Translations under genes and position numbers: made by a program
Notes under the pieces: generated by a model
Seen by the model: only the letters and a program-made list of their open reading frames with translations
The model's database searches: none
Told to the model about the DNA's origin: nothing
Source: Neoceratodus forsteri
Taxonomy: Eukaryota > Chordata > Ceratodontiformes > Ceratodontidae
DNA length: 64,000 nt
NCBI GenBank assembly: GCA_016271365.2
Contig: CM057456.1
Location: 161,622,501-161,686,500 of the forward strand
Direction: 5' to 3'
In this document: positions 13,955-25,639 of the stretch, in pieces
Numbering within the stretch: position 1 is the first letter of the stretch
Layout of the letters: each line of letters opens with the position of its first letter

Positions 13955-14053
13955 GACTGGGTCCATTTTGGATTTCAGTTTTTTTCCATTGGAGTTAGTT
14001 TTCCTCCTCCCTAGTTTCTCTCGATCTCTCCTTAGAGGGACTGCTTGGGACTG

Positions 14054-14166
14054 TGTCCTATATGTGATGACCTACTGAAGAAACCCTCTCGAAGTAAGAT
14101 AGTATAGTTACGTAGGAACTTACCGTAACAGTAGATCTTCGAGAGAGGTTCCTTCAGTAGGTCATA
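14054..14166. repeat. DIRS-1 internal complementary region (ICR)
   Basis: The first half (to about 14100) is the reverse complement of the left end, including CCTACTGAAGAAACCCTCTC and GAAGTAAGAT. The second half (from 14105) is the reverse complement of the right end, including TTACGTAGGAACTTACCGTA. It therefore reproduces the joined ends of a circular form. Confidence 0.9.
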
Positions 14167-14245
14167 TTTTTCCATCCCTCCTTCCCCTCATTTCTGTTTT
14201 ACAGGGACTCCAAATCCTGTTTGCTCCTGCTGTCAGGCCTCTTCC

Positions 14246-14470
14246 TGGCTCCGGCAGGAGAACTGGAGGGCGGGCGTGGGGACCGCCCACTATATACAGT
14301 CACGCTGACGTCAGTCACGTGATGTCAGGTGGGCAGTCCCCCGTCAGGTATTGCTACAAAAGTCTGCCGTGTGGCCCGACGCCAGGTGGTGCCAGTCCTA
14401 TATGTGATGACCTACTGAAGGAACCTCTCTCGAAGAGCTACTGTTACGGTAAGTTCCTACGTAACAGTAC
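14246..14470. repeat. DIRS-1 right inverted terminal repeat
   Basis: It is the reverse complement of the left ITR, plus about 45 extra terminal bases (CTACTGTTACGGTAAGTTCC, then ACGTAACAGTAC). Confidence 0.9.
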
Positions 14471-16916
14471 TTTCTTCCTCTAGGTCCCAAAGAAATGTTG
14501 TTGGCTTCTCCTGTGGGTAAGTTCAGGCTGTGTTTTTGGCCTCTATTGCTGCTTCTACTGTCTTTCTGACATCAAGGTCAGTTGATGGTGATGGCACTTG
14601 GTTTTCTGTTCCCAGATGGTCATCAGACTTCACCTTAGTTGTGCGTCTTCTGCAGAGTTGGATCTGATCTCTGTGTTACTCTGAAGATTTCTGCCATCTT
14701 TGCTGTCGTTTTGATCATTGTTGGCTCCACTCTGTCTGTCATTGTGACACCAAGGTTGGTTCCAGGCACATGGCTGAGTCCTCATATAGGCACGTGACTT
14801 TCTAGTTGCCAGTCATCATCAGCCTCGCCTCCTCCTTGATGCTACTACTGCTGCTGTTTTGGCTGTGCTCTCTGTTATTGTTGACTACTATATAGGAAAG
14901 AAGGAATTGCTTGACTTCTGACTAGTAGAATTTGTAGTGTAAATATTTATTTTTTCCCCTTCAAACAAAGCCCAAATCAGTGTTTCATGGCTTTGCCACT
15001 TCTTCAAGGAATTGTGGTACAGTAGAAAGGTCTTCCAGATTACATGTACATTGGCATGGAAGGGTCCAGGGCATCCTGGAATCTTCCTTGTTTATTCTAG
15101 ATCACTGTCATCATTGCCATCAACATTCTCATCATCGACTCTGTTTGTGCCACTCCAGTCATTGTTATGACACTTGGGTCTGTTGCTGGCACTGCAGTTG
15201 GGTCCTGATGCAGGCATGTGGCTTTGTCTCTAAGAGTACTTGTTGCTGAACTTCACCTGATATTTGTATCTGCCTGCTGCTGTGGCAGCAATGCAACCTT
15301 GACTTCAGTGCTTATGGCCATGTTATCAGTTGCTGTGCCTGCTTCATCCATTTCTGAGACCAACTCATGTTGGTTGTCGGTAAAATTTGGCCCGAGTACT
15401 ATCTTGGATTGGTGGCTGTCTGCTGGCCATGCCATAGTCTTGCCCTGCTCCTCAACACCTGTGTTGTCAATGGTTAGAACTTGGGTCCTCAGCACTCTTG
15501 AGGTGGTTCCTGGCCACATTCTCTGTGTTACTTCAGTGATCCTATTCTAAGCAGCCATGCAAGAATCCCTCAGGTTTGACTACAAGTCTTTTGACTGGTT
15601 GTACATCCCACAACCACTAGCGATAGTTATGACATATCAAGTAGTTGGGGCTATACCAGCCATTGAGGTGGTTTGCAGTGGCTTCAAGGGGCGACTCTTT
15701 TTATTATTTCTCTTGATAACACACTGGTATTGTAGGATAATAAAACATTCATTACCTCATCTCTCTGTACGTGAGGACCAGAGCTCTTACTCCACTTGAG
15801 TGTGGGGTACCAACCTGAAAGTTACTTTGGTGAATCAGTGCTACCATACTAGATAGAATAGTATGTCATCTACACATAAACACATATAACAATGCAGAGC
15901 ACTTAATTCAAAATGATTAAAAGGTGTAAACTTTTGTAACTAGTCCGAAACTGGTCCAAAGGACCTGGATCTCTTTGAGTGACTATCTGAGACTGTAATT
16001 CATTAGATTGCAGTTGTTACCATTCACATATTCACAGCTGGGGACCTGGATTTCTTCGAGAGATTGGCATCTGAGACTGTAATCGGGGCTCTCGGTAGGA
16101 TTTTTTGTTGAGGAGTCCGAGGCTTTCTTGAAAAAAAAATGGGGGTCCTGACCTAAATCTGAGAGTCCTCGTGAAATTTTTGGGGGTCCCCATTGAAATT
16201 AATGGAACGAGGCTGGAAAGTGCATTTCAGTGTTCATTATTAACCTCATGTATTTTTTTATATTCCTGAGTCAAATTCTGCAGATATAATGCCCAAAGTG
16301 TCATAAATAATACTGTTTTTTTTTTTTTTCAGCAGTGTTGCAAAGTCCTTTACAAAGGCACCTTGGCCCTATTATGGCTAAAAACCACAGCAGTATGATC
16401 ACATTCAAATAAAATGTAATTCACCTGACCAACCTGTGTGTTCTTGTTCATTATTGGTTCACAAACAATATGAGAAAAAATTGTACTTACAGTTTTGCAG
16501 TCAACTCTGTTCTTACAATGGGAATTCTATTGCTGCAGTTGAGTGACCCGATTTATTTGCCAAAACTGCCTGGGTACAAAGAAAGTCTGCCATTAGGTTA
16601 CAGTATAAGAAAACACGTTAACATTTATTTTATGACTGACAGTCATGCTGACATTCACCTATGTCTCCCAGTCACTTCCTGCCCAATATTTCTTTTCTCT
16701 TCTCTCCAGCACGACCTTTTTAGTTACAGTTACTTATTATTTGACTAAAACAGCCCTGTCCCCACCCACCCACTCACTGTAAAAGTCTTGCTAAAACACA
16801 CACCCATTTTCTGACTCAGGCTAGATGGCACAATCTACATGATCATGATCGTGTGGTTGTTGGTCTATGTAGTGCAAATGCTTGAAGTTGTCTTTTTCAT
16901 GTTTAACCTGGCTAAA
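14471..16916. other. Unassigned sequence after DIRS-1
   Basis: 14471-15560 is rich in TG/CT-type codons. Its minus strand has an 88-codon open stretch (15519-15253) with no recognised domain. 15955-16085 holds a local duplication: GGACCTGGATCTCTTTGAGT and GGGACCTGGATTTCTTCGAG are each followed by CATCTGAGACTGTAAT-like sequence. A T run is at 16317-16330. No gene is called. Confidence 0.4.
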
Positions 16917-17795
16917 CCAGAGTCCTTGCACACCTCCTGCCCAAAACTTCTCCTAAACACCCTCCTAATACAATCTGGTGGTGCCGTGGCTTAGTGTCTG
17001 GCAAACAATTGCTAGTTTTGTTGTCGTCTTTTATTTTCCTCATGACTGACCTGGTATAATACAGTGATTTCTTCTCAAACACCCTCCTGCCCATAACTTC
17101 TCCTGCCTACTCTCATGCACATTTCTTAAATTGTGTGGCAGCTAAAAGAACCTGGCTGTTCCAGAGACTGGATACACAGACTGGGGTAACTAGAAGCCCC
17201 TCTACCCACCCACCCCCTTAGGTCACAGGTCTAGCAAATCTGTCAGGTTTAAGACGGTGGTACAGTCTATCTGGTTGGTGGCATGGAACACTGCATGTCT
17301 TACTTTTCTGTGTGTACTTCTTTTTTCGTGGCATTCTGTGGCAATTAACTTCTCCTAACACCCTTCTGCCTATAACTTCTCCTAAACACCCTCTTGCCCA
17401 TAACTTTGGCTAACACCCTCCTGCCTATAACTTCTCCAGTACATACTCTCCTGCACATTTCTTAAATTGTGTGTGTGTCTATTGCAGCTAAAAGAGAACC
17501 TAGTGCCAGTGTTCGAGACTGGATAATGCAGTGGGATGACTAAAAGTCCCCCCACCCCACCCCACCTACACCCTGCCTCAGCTCTCCCATATCTGTCTGA
17601 TTTAAGACAGTGGCACAATCTCTTTCTGTTTGGTGGCATGGAATCTGCATGTTTTGCTTTTCTTTGAACTTCTTTTTTCATGGCATTGCCATTCTGTGGC
17701 AATAATCTTCTCCTAACACCCTCCTGCCCATAATTTCTCCACCAAGCTCTCCTGCACATTTCTTAACTGTTTTGTGTGGTAAAATATTTGTTGAT
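16917..17795. repeat. Tandem repeat, unit about 300-340 bp
   Basis: The phrase CTGCACATTTCTTAAATTGTG recurs in variants at about 17111, 17450 and 17752, spaced about 336 and 303 bp. Each copy is followed in order by the same landmarks: AGCTAAAAGA, a C-rich CCACCCAC run, TTTAAGAC.GTGG.AC and GGTGGCATGGAA, then repeats of CTTCTCCTAACACCCT. The short CTTCTCCTAA(A)CACCCTCC motif is itself repeated locally. There are about two and a half units. Confidence 0.8.
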
Positions 17796-18292
17796 GAGAA
17801 AGAAGTCACTGTTGCAGACAGACTGTGGAAAGAGCAGAGGGTTAGGGTTACATGATTGGACAATATCTCTCTTCTTCTGGCCCCCACTACAAAAAAGGAC
17901 TGGATACAATATGGGGCTAATAATTATTTTACGTACTCCACCCCCTGATCCAAACTTGTTATAGACTATGATCCTCCCCCACCAAAAACAAAACATGAAT
18001 GTAGTAATTTAGCAGACGGGGGATAATGGTAAATTTAATGGCCAACCCTGGGGAATTGAAATTGATCCTTCCCCTACCAAACAGAGCAGCGCACAGATTG
18101 TCCTTGGGGCTGAAAATATATTGTACTTGCCCCCCACCTCACCCATCCCTTGTAATTTGGAACAACTGTATTTTTAATACTTCTCTCGTGTGCCCAAGTT
18201 CCTCCATCATCATCTGTCTCTGGGTCACATCAGTCATATGTGTTTGAAACTAAGTAAAAAACACAAAACAATTTTAAAACATTTAAATAATT
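17796..18292. other. Unassigned, flank of DIRS-4
   Basis: AT-rich with C-rich patches. If the hAT remnant at 36030-38308 was interrupted by DIRS-4, its distal end should lie here on the minus strand, but no clear hAT terminus could be found. Confidence 0.35.
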
Positions 18293-18490
18293 ATTATCTT
18301 ACCTATGTCAGTCTTCACCATTCGTCACTGTTGGGTGTCTGCCGGAGACAGGCACCAAGCGGGAGACTTTATTTTTTTTTTTTGGAGGAGAAGGGGCCAA
18401 TGCCACCCACGAGGTTGAGGTATTGTGTGGCACTCACGGGTTGGTCAAAAACAGCCATTGGGTCCTCCTCCACCTCAGTTCTGCTTCTCC
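18293..18490. repeat. DIRS-4 left inverted terminal repeat
   Basis: TATCTTACCTATGTCAGTCT, then CACTGTTGGGTGTCTGCC and a T run, ending near CTCCTCCACCTCAGTTCTGC. It matches the reverse complement of 35826-36000. Confidence 0.85.
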
Positions 18491-18847
18491 CTCCATCGAG
18501 ACAGCATCTGTAGCCCTCAAGACTCATCATGGCCTAGTTTTTGTCGACGCCATAATTCAATGCCATTTATCCTTCGACTCCACCTTAGTTCTGCTACTCA
18601 ACGCGGCTTCAGACCGTTAAGACCTTTCCATTTATTGTGTGCGGCGTTGAGTCTTTTGGTTGTTTTTTTTTTTTTATTGTATTTTTATTTGTTTTAAAAT
18701 ATGTAAGAGATAAATGGGATACAGTACATTGTGGAGATCACAAATCCACCCTGATAGAGATCCTTGTATACTAGTACTAAAATAATAAGTCTTCCCCTTG
18801 ATTCTCTCCCTCACCCTCCCCACCATCATATCAAATCTCATTACCAA

Positions 18848-21555
18848 TTATGGAACAAAATGAGGATCTTGTACAGACATATGAAGGACCCATTTCCTCC
18901 ATTGGAGTTCAAATTTACCTTTTGTATTTAAATGACTGGCTGCCAGTCTTTCCATGTTATATACTTCTTTCATAGACGTAAACCAGTCATTTCTGGTCGG
19001 AGGCGAGGTCCGGGCCCATAATCTGGTAATTGCTTTCTTAGCTATCAGTATATAAGTAATCAAGAGAGATCCTCTTGGAATACGGAGGTCTGCAGGAGGT
19101 ATCGAAAGCAAGACCAGTTCAGGACTAAGGACAGCCTCTGCTCCCACCAACTCCCCCAAGGTTTCCGCCACCTCTCCCCAAAATGGTCGGAGCACCGGGC
19201 GTGACCAGAAAACGTGTACATGTCCAGCCATCTTTTCCCCACAAGATCACCAGCAGTTTCCCACTGGTTTGGTTGCAAATTTTGCCAGTTTAACTGGAGT
19301 ATTGAAAAATCTAAGCCTGACTTTTTGCAGGCAAATTCCTACCAGTATGGTGCTAGAGATATCCCTCGAGATAACTTAACATGTTTAAACCAAAGATCTA
19401 CCGACACCGACACCGGCACCAATAATTCCCAGTTCCAGGCAGCCAGGACCCCCAAGGTTGAGTCCTTAGTAACCTCCTGTAGTCCCTTATACAGTGCTCC
19501 AACTAAGTGGGGCGAGGTTATTTTTTTTATAGAAGATATAGTGAGTATCAATATTTGTGGAGATGGGGAAGGGAGGCGGCTCCATTGAGGAGCCTTATTC
19601 CCCAAGTAAGTTTATATCTGCTGATAAGCTACATTAGTCTCTGGTGGTAGCCCATAGGTGTCACTCAGTGTGGAAAAGGGTAAAGTGCCCTGGTTGTCTA
19701 ATATCTGAAAAATGAAAGTTAGGCCTCTATTATGTCAGCCATTAAGGGTCTCAATTAGGGGGACCTGAAAATGCTTCGCCTCTGACCCAAGTTGTCGTAA
19801 AAAATAAAAGACCTTGACAAGTTTCTGAGAGGCTCTGAGTTTGTCCCAGACTGTTTAGCTATCACAGGGGAATGCAGAGTAGTCTTTCTGCACTGGGAGG
19901 GGCTCCCCCAGATCAAATAAAATATTTTTAATATCTTGAATATGGTTAAGTGTAATCTCTCTTTTTCTAAGGTATTCTATGATTTGGGTCAATCCACCCC
20001 AGTATCCTAGCCAGGGCAGCTGCTTGTGTATTTACCTAATTCAGGTAATCCCAACCCTCCTATATCCCTTGGGAGTTGTTGAATGGACCAACGGATGCAA
20101 GGTTTCATGCCAGCCCAGACAAATCGAGCTAAGGCCCTATTCCAGGAATTAAAATATAGAAGGGGGCAGGACAGGAATAGTTTGAAAGAAATAAAGTAGT
20201 CTGGGCAATATATTCATTCAAATTTGGTCAATCCTTGAATAAAAGGAGAGACATAATTGAGACCAAGTATAAAGTCATTCTCAATTGTCTAAGTGAGGGG
20301 TTCATAATTTATCAGGATAGTATGATCAATATTCTGGGGTAGCTATATACCCAGATATTTCATCTTTGTTCCCTGCCACTTAAATGGTAAATAGGCTCGA
20401 AGGGTGGAGAAGGGGAAAAACAGAAAGTCGAAGACCTCTGCTTTTGTAGAATTTATCTTATACCCTGAGATTAGTGAGAATTGAGTAGTAATATTCCAGA
20501 GGGCTCGAAGAGATTGTTCTGGATCTGACAGAGACAGTAGGACGTCATCTGCGTATAGGGCTATTATGAAGGTATCCTTTCCCACTTTAACTCCCTTTAC
20601 ATCATCCGATTGCCGGACTGCCAGGGCTAAAGGCTCAATATAAACTGCAGATAGTAATGGGAGAGAGGGCATCCCTGTTGAGTGTCTCGCTCTAGGGGAA
20701 TTGGGGTTGATATTGCTCCATTAATTTTTTAACAAAAGGCTTTGGGGGCAGAGTATATATGACTAAGCCATGTAACAAATTGCTCTGGGAATCCAAAGAC
20801 CTCCAAGACACTCCAAAGAAATTCCCAACAGGCCCTATCAAAAGCCTTAAAGGCATCTAAACTCACTAATACTGAGGGAACAGAGCTACGGGTCATATAG
20901 GCCATCAGATGGAATGTTCCGAGGGTATCATCTGCAGTTTGCCTCTGTCGTAAGAAGCCTGCCTGATCCATATGGATTGCTTCTGGTAAAATATGATCAA
21001 GGTGCTGGGATTATGGACATATATATCTTGTAATCACAATTGAGTACAGATATGGTTCTATATGATTCTGGGGTTTGGGGATCTCTTCCCAGTTTTGGTA
21101 TGGCTGAAAGCACAGCATAGTGCCAGGAATCTGGAGGTGGTTCACCATTCTGAACATCTTGAAAAACCTGTAGCAGCAGGGGGCTTAGCAAGGGGGAGAA
21201 AGCCTTGTACCACTCGGCAGAATAGCTGTCAGGGCCTGGAGATTTCATAGTTTTTTTTTTTTTTATAGCTAGTTGGATTTCCTGTCTGGTAATCAGACAC
21301 AGCAGTGAAGCTTGTTGTGCCGCAGAGAGCTCGGGAATATGTAACTTACTCAAAAAAGTTTTAATCTTCGGGGGGGGGGTGCTTTTCAGAGTATAATTCT
21401 GTATAGAATTTTTGAAAGGCTTGTTCTATCTCAGGGCCTTGATGGAGAAGGACACCGGATCGAGGATCCTTGATTGCGGTGATTGTAGCCTTCTGCTTGA
21501 ACATTCTTGTTCGTCTGGCTAAATGCCTGGCTCCCCTGGGTCCTCCCACATAAAA
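18848..21555 (-). pseudogene. L1 ORF2, reverse transcriptase to C-terminus
   Basis: Minus-strand pieces in order: the start of the RT region (GARHLARRTRMFKQKATI, 21549 down), fingers (MKSPGPDSYSAEWYKAF near 21240; SYRTISVLNCDYKIY), palm A region (VLVSLDAFKAFDRACWEFL near 20865), catalytic box YADD (ALYADDVLLSL, near 20560), and the C-terminal domain (HVFWSRPVLRPFW near 19210). Several frameshifts and stops separate the pieces. ORF2 protein nicks the target and reverse-transcribes L1 RNA. This copy is dead and also split by DIRS-3 just upstream of the RT domain. Confidence 0.85.
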
Positions 21556-21559
21556 AGTA

Positions 21560-21731
21560 CTTCAAACAACATGAAGTCTTGCTATATTATGACAATTGCA
21601 GTTTGTCCCACCATTAGAACTGCTCCGGAGGTGAAAGAGTTAACTTCCATGCCAGGCATGGAACTTAGAGCACGAGCTCGGTTAGAAAAGCTCTGTCTGG
21701 AATATTTCAAACTGAAACTGTCAGATTCTTT
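21560..21731. repeat. DIRS-3 left inverted terminal repeat
   Basis: It starts CTTCAAACAACATGAAGTCT and contains AGTTAACTTCCATGCCAGGC and TTTCAAACTGAAACTG. It is inverted relative to 26973-27120. Confidence 0.9.
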
Positions 21732-22133
21732 ACTCCGCCTCACTGAACAATCGCTCTGGAGATTCCTCTTACTGCTCGGTTCATTTCTCGGTTTAAAAGA
21801 GTTTTTCTCGGTTAAATTCAACCGCGATTATTATTATTTTAACCGCAAACCGATCGGTTCAAGCTCTGTCTGTGGTGTTGTAAGTAATAGACAGGTTTAT
21901 TTCTGTGTGGAACTTGTAAATGTTTATCGGTTCGGTTTGAACCGATCAGGTTGTTTTAAAACTTTATTCTGAAGCATTTAAAAGCTTTTTAGAGTGCGGT
22001 TCCTGTTCTTATTGGTTCAAAAAACGGATTTCATTACGCTTTTTTCACGTAATTCGTGACACGGTTGGGAACCGATAAGGGTGTCTTGCCTGGCACTGCC
22101 GGAAAAGGGCAAGTTTTTGGTTAGGCTGGCATT

Positions 22134-23760
22134 ATGTCTGAGAAACCCAAAAGAAAACCGGAGCCCACTGGGTTTCAGCACTGTAGTGTCTGTGGGAGTT
22201 TTGCCAAGGCTGACCCACACACCACATGTGTTTATTGTCTGGGTTTGACCACCTCAATGCAGACTGCCAGATTTGGTAAGAATTTCCCTGCAGCTACCCT
22301 AGATAAGACAGTTGGTAGGCTCAGGGAACGAGAGGCCAAAAAGTCCGCTGACCCGGATGGCCAGCCCGGTTCGGTGCCAACCGAACCGGAGGGAGTGTCT
22401 TCTGACTAGGGCGAGACTTCCTCGGGCAAACGTAAAGCTGACTCTGAGGAGCCAGTTCCAGCAAAGAGAACTAGAAAATCAGCAGGTGTGGAGTCAAAAA
22501 TTCCTTATCCAACTGCTGCAGAGATGGCCAAAGCAATCCAAATTGTCCAGTCACTTTCTCCGGTTCTGTCCGAACCGCCACTATCTGGCAAAAGGTCGGT
22601 TCGGCCGGTTCCACCGGTTCAAGAATATGATATAGAGGAGTTTTATGAACCAGAGGAGGGGAGGATGATTATGAACAGTGTGAATGTGACTTTAAAGTCT
22701 GGATGTGCCCATTGAACCGACATCTCCCCAGACAGACCTTTAGGAGAATCTCCCTAGGCTTTAAGAGTCCCTTCTCATTTTCTGTTTTATAAAAGTTGTT
22801 GAACCCTCCAGCTCCATTGGAGGAAGCTGTGGATGAGCAAGAGGAGCCTGACTTTGTAGAGATGATGGATATCCCAGAGTCCAGGAGATTGTCTATTCCT
22901 TTACATAAATCATTTAGGAACAAACAATAAAAATTTTAAAAGCTCCTAATTCTGTGCCTCCTGTGGACAAAAAGATGGACAGGAGGTACACCTTGTCAGG
23001 TCCTAATACAGAATTTCTTTCACAGCAATGCAGCCATGTTAGTAGTTCAGGCTGCAGCCTGTGATAAGGCTATTCCCCTGGCTTCACATCCTCCTGACAA
23101 GGACTCCAGAAGATTGATGCCATGGCTAAAAACAATACATGGCAGCATCCTGGGACTCAGACAAGCAAATTATATGGCTTATGTGGCAAAATACCAGAAA
23201 TCTAGATGGGATACTGTCATGGCTTTAGCTAAACAGGCCCTGGCCAGCTTGCCATGGAGCTGGAGCAGGTGGCTGATGGTATTGAGGCATCCAAGGTGCA
23301 ATTCCATGCTGTAGTGATTCTAATGATGTATCCTCTAAAGTCATGGCTACATCTGTGGCTTTCGTAGATTGGATTGGCTCAGGTGTATTAGTTTGTCACA
23401 GGATACCCAGGCTAAGGCTATGGATTTTCCTGTGGTGGGAAATTCTCGTTTGGGGAGCAGACAGAGAATTATATGAAGAAATGATGAATATAGAACCACT
23501 TAGAGTGCACATGTCAAGGACCGCAAGCCACTCCTCAGAGGCAGCCCCTCAGGGGTAGAGGCAGGCCTTTTCACAGGCCTTTACCAAACCCAGGCCTCCT
23601 CTCAGCTTATGCTCAGAGGGGTTCTTCAGAGGAGAGGCAGACGGGTGCAAGCAGGCCTGCTCCCACCCCTCAGCCTAAAGCCCCTGCCAAACAGGCACCC
23701 TGATGGGATGCCCAGGCCGGCTCTCCATTAGCTGTGGCAGTCTGGCTTACTCGGCCCAGG
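22134..23760 (+). pseudogene. DIRS-3 gag-like region
   Basis: The ATG at 22134 opens an 91-codon frame with a cysteine cluster (HCSVCG, then CVYCLG) like the N-termini of the other DIRS gags here. It stops at 22407. Later pieces follow in shifted frames, for example RLMPWLKTIHGSILGLRQAN near 23100, in the position of the gag core. It has no full open frame and is non-functional. The role is inferred from position and the shared cysteine pattern. Confidence 0.65.
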
Positions 23761-23889
23761 ACTGGGAGTCTTTAACATCAGACAAGTGGGTCCTGGAAGT
23801 AGTAAGCCAGGGTCTGGTTCTCAGCTTCAAAATATTTCCAAAAATGAGAATCAGATCTTTCCACCTGCAAACTCTCTAGAGACTTTGCT

Positions 23890-25600
23890 TTGGAAACAGA
23901 AGTCTCAACCCTCCTGGCTCAGAGCTGCAGAAAGGATTTCTCCTCACACCAGGGCAAGGGTCTGTACTCAGGTACTTCCTTACCCCAAAAAGATAGGAGA
24001 ATGGCGGCCCATCCTGGACCTAAGATATCTGAACAAGCACGCTTTCAAACCAAAATTCAAATGGTGACTCTGGGAATGATTTTACCTCCCTAAGGCCAGG
24101 GACTGGCTAGCTCCTGGACCTCAAGGATGCCTACTTCCATGTTCTTATCAGAAGCTCCCACCGCAAGTACCCAGATTCAAACTGCCTCAGGCCATTACCA
24201 GTTCAGAGTAATGCCCTTCGGCCTTACCTCTGCCCCCAAGGGTATTCACAAAAATCCCTGGCAGTAGCAGTTGCTCATTTAAGAAGGCAAAGATTGCCAT
24301 CCTTCCCTACCTAGACGACTGGCTCATTGTGGGTCAGTCTCCAGACCAGGTCAAATCACACCTGCAAGTTACCCAGCAGCTGCTTACTCTCTGGGTTTTC
24401 TTCTTAATCTTCCAAAGTCGGTTCTGAACCTGTCCAGGTACTCACCTTTATAGGTGCAGAATTGGACACAAAGCAGGCCAGAGCCTTCCTTCCCCAGAAA
24501 GGTAAGGACCCTGGTGGCCCTGGCCTCCTCCTTCACTCTGCAGGTCTCGACCAGCAAGGCATTTCCTACAGTTCCAGGGACACATGGCTGCTTCCAGAGC
24601 TGTGGTGCAAGGGCAAGATTTCAGATGAGGATATTCAGTTCCATTTGAGAGCCTTTTGTCTCAAAGAAGAGATCCTATCCAAGTTGGATCCCAGTGACTC
24701 GAACCCTGATCCAGGCCCTTCAGTGGTGGCAGGATCGAGCAATCTGAGACAAGGGTTTCCTCTCATCCCCTATCTCACCCTTGACCCTTACTACAGATGG
24801 GTCCCTTTGGGATGTGGGAGCTCACATGGGCGACCTCTCCACCCAGGGATTGTGGTCCCCTCAGGAATCTCTGCTCCACATCAATCTGTTGGAACTCAGA
24901 GCTGTTTTTCTAGCACTTCAGGTTTTTTCTGCATCTGTTCAGAACACAGTGGTACAGGTCAGAACAGACAACACCACTACAATGTGGTACATCAACAAAC
25001 AAGGGGGCACTCTGTCTTCGGCCTTGTGCACCGAGGCAATGAAGTTGTGGTCTCTGGCTTAGTCCCTGAACACTTCCCTCATAGCAGTTCACCTCCCAGG
25101 CAAGGACAATGTCCTGGCAGATGCTCTCAGCAGGATTTCCCAGGGCCACCGGAATGGTCACTGGATCCTCAAGTACTGGGATAGTTTTTGCCAGATGGGG
25201 CACCCTCAGATAGATCTTTTGCAGCCCCAGACAATCATCAACTTCCACTGTTTTGTTGCAGGCTCTAGTGTTGGGCTCAGTCCCTGGATGCCTTTCTCTC
25301 TCGATTGGGAAGGGGAAGTTTCTCTATGCCTTTTCCCTTCCTCTCCTGTTCAAGGTGCTAGTCAAAATCAGATCTCAGCCCTGCAAGATGATTCTGATTG
25401 CTCCAGACTGGGCCAGGCAGCCCTGGTATCCACTCCTTCTGTCCTTAGCAGTCCATCTTCCCTGTGTCTCCCAGGAACCACAGTCTGTTAACCTGTGCTA
25501 GGGGAGAGTTTGGTATCGAATCTCAATCCTCAACCTCAAGGCCTGGCTCTTGAGGAGTTAGAGTTTGCTGACCTACACCTTTCTCAGGGTGTTCTCGAAT
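23890..25600 (+). pseudogene. DIRS-3 reverse transcriptase / RNase H remnant
   Basis: Fingers motif PYPKKIGEWRPILDLRYLNK lies at about 23965-24045. The catalytic YLDD is at 24308-24319 in a different frame. RNase H landmarks are in the open stretch 24781-25062: LTTDGSLWDVGAH, LLELRAVFLALQ and VRTDNTTTMWYINKQGG. The reading frame changes several times, so only domain order is preserved. It matches the DIRS-1 and DIRS-2 order. Confidence 0.85.
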
Positions 25601-25639
25601 CTTGAAAGCTTCTAGGAAGCCTTCACTAGGGCTACTTAT

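Larger units (their letters stand above)
8139..14470 (+). mobile_element. DIRS-like retrotransposon DIRS-1, near-complete
   Basis: This is a tyrosine-recombinase retrotransposon of about 6.3 kb. In order it has an inverted terminal repeat, a gag region, RT/RNase H, a tyrosine recombinase, an internal complementary region (ICR) and the second inverted terminal repeat. The ITRs are inverted relative to each other, and the ICR is complementary to both outer ends, the DIRS hallmark that allows a circular intermediate without a DDE integrase. All three coding regions have stops or frameshifts, so this copy is not autonomous now. The left end lacks about 45 bp found at the right end, which is normal DIRS asymmetry. 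Confidence 0.92.

Noticed and set aside
14471..15560. Host gene exons in the flank of DIRS-1
   Set aside because: Splice-like GTAAG and protein-like minus-strand stretches occur, but frames are short and nothing recognisable or consistent emerged.
16917..17795. CRISPR array
   Set aside because: Units are about 300 bp and diverged, with no short identical repeats and unique spacers; the genome is also eukaryotic.
18659..18667. Certain L1 target duplication (GTTGTTTTT)
   Set aside because: The match overlaps the poly(T) run, so it is reported only as possible.
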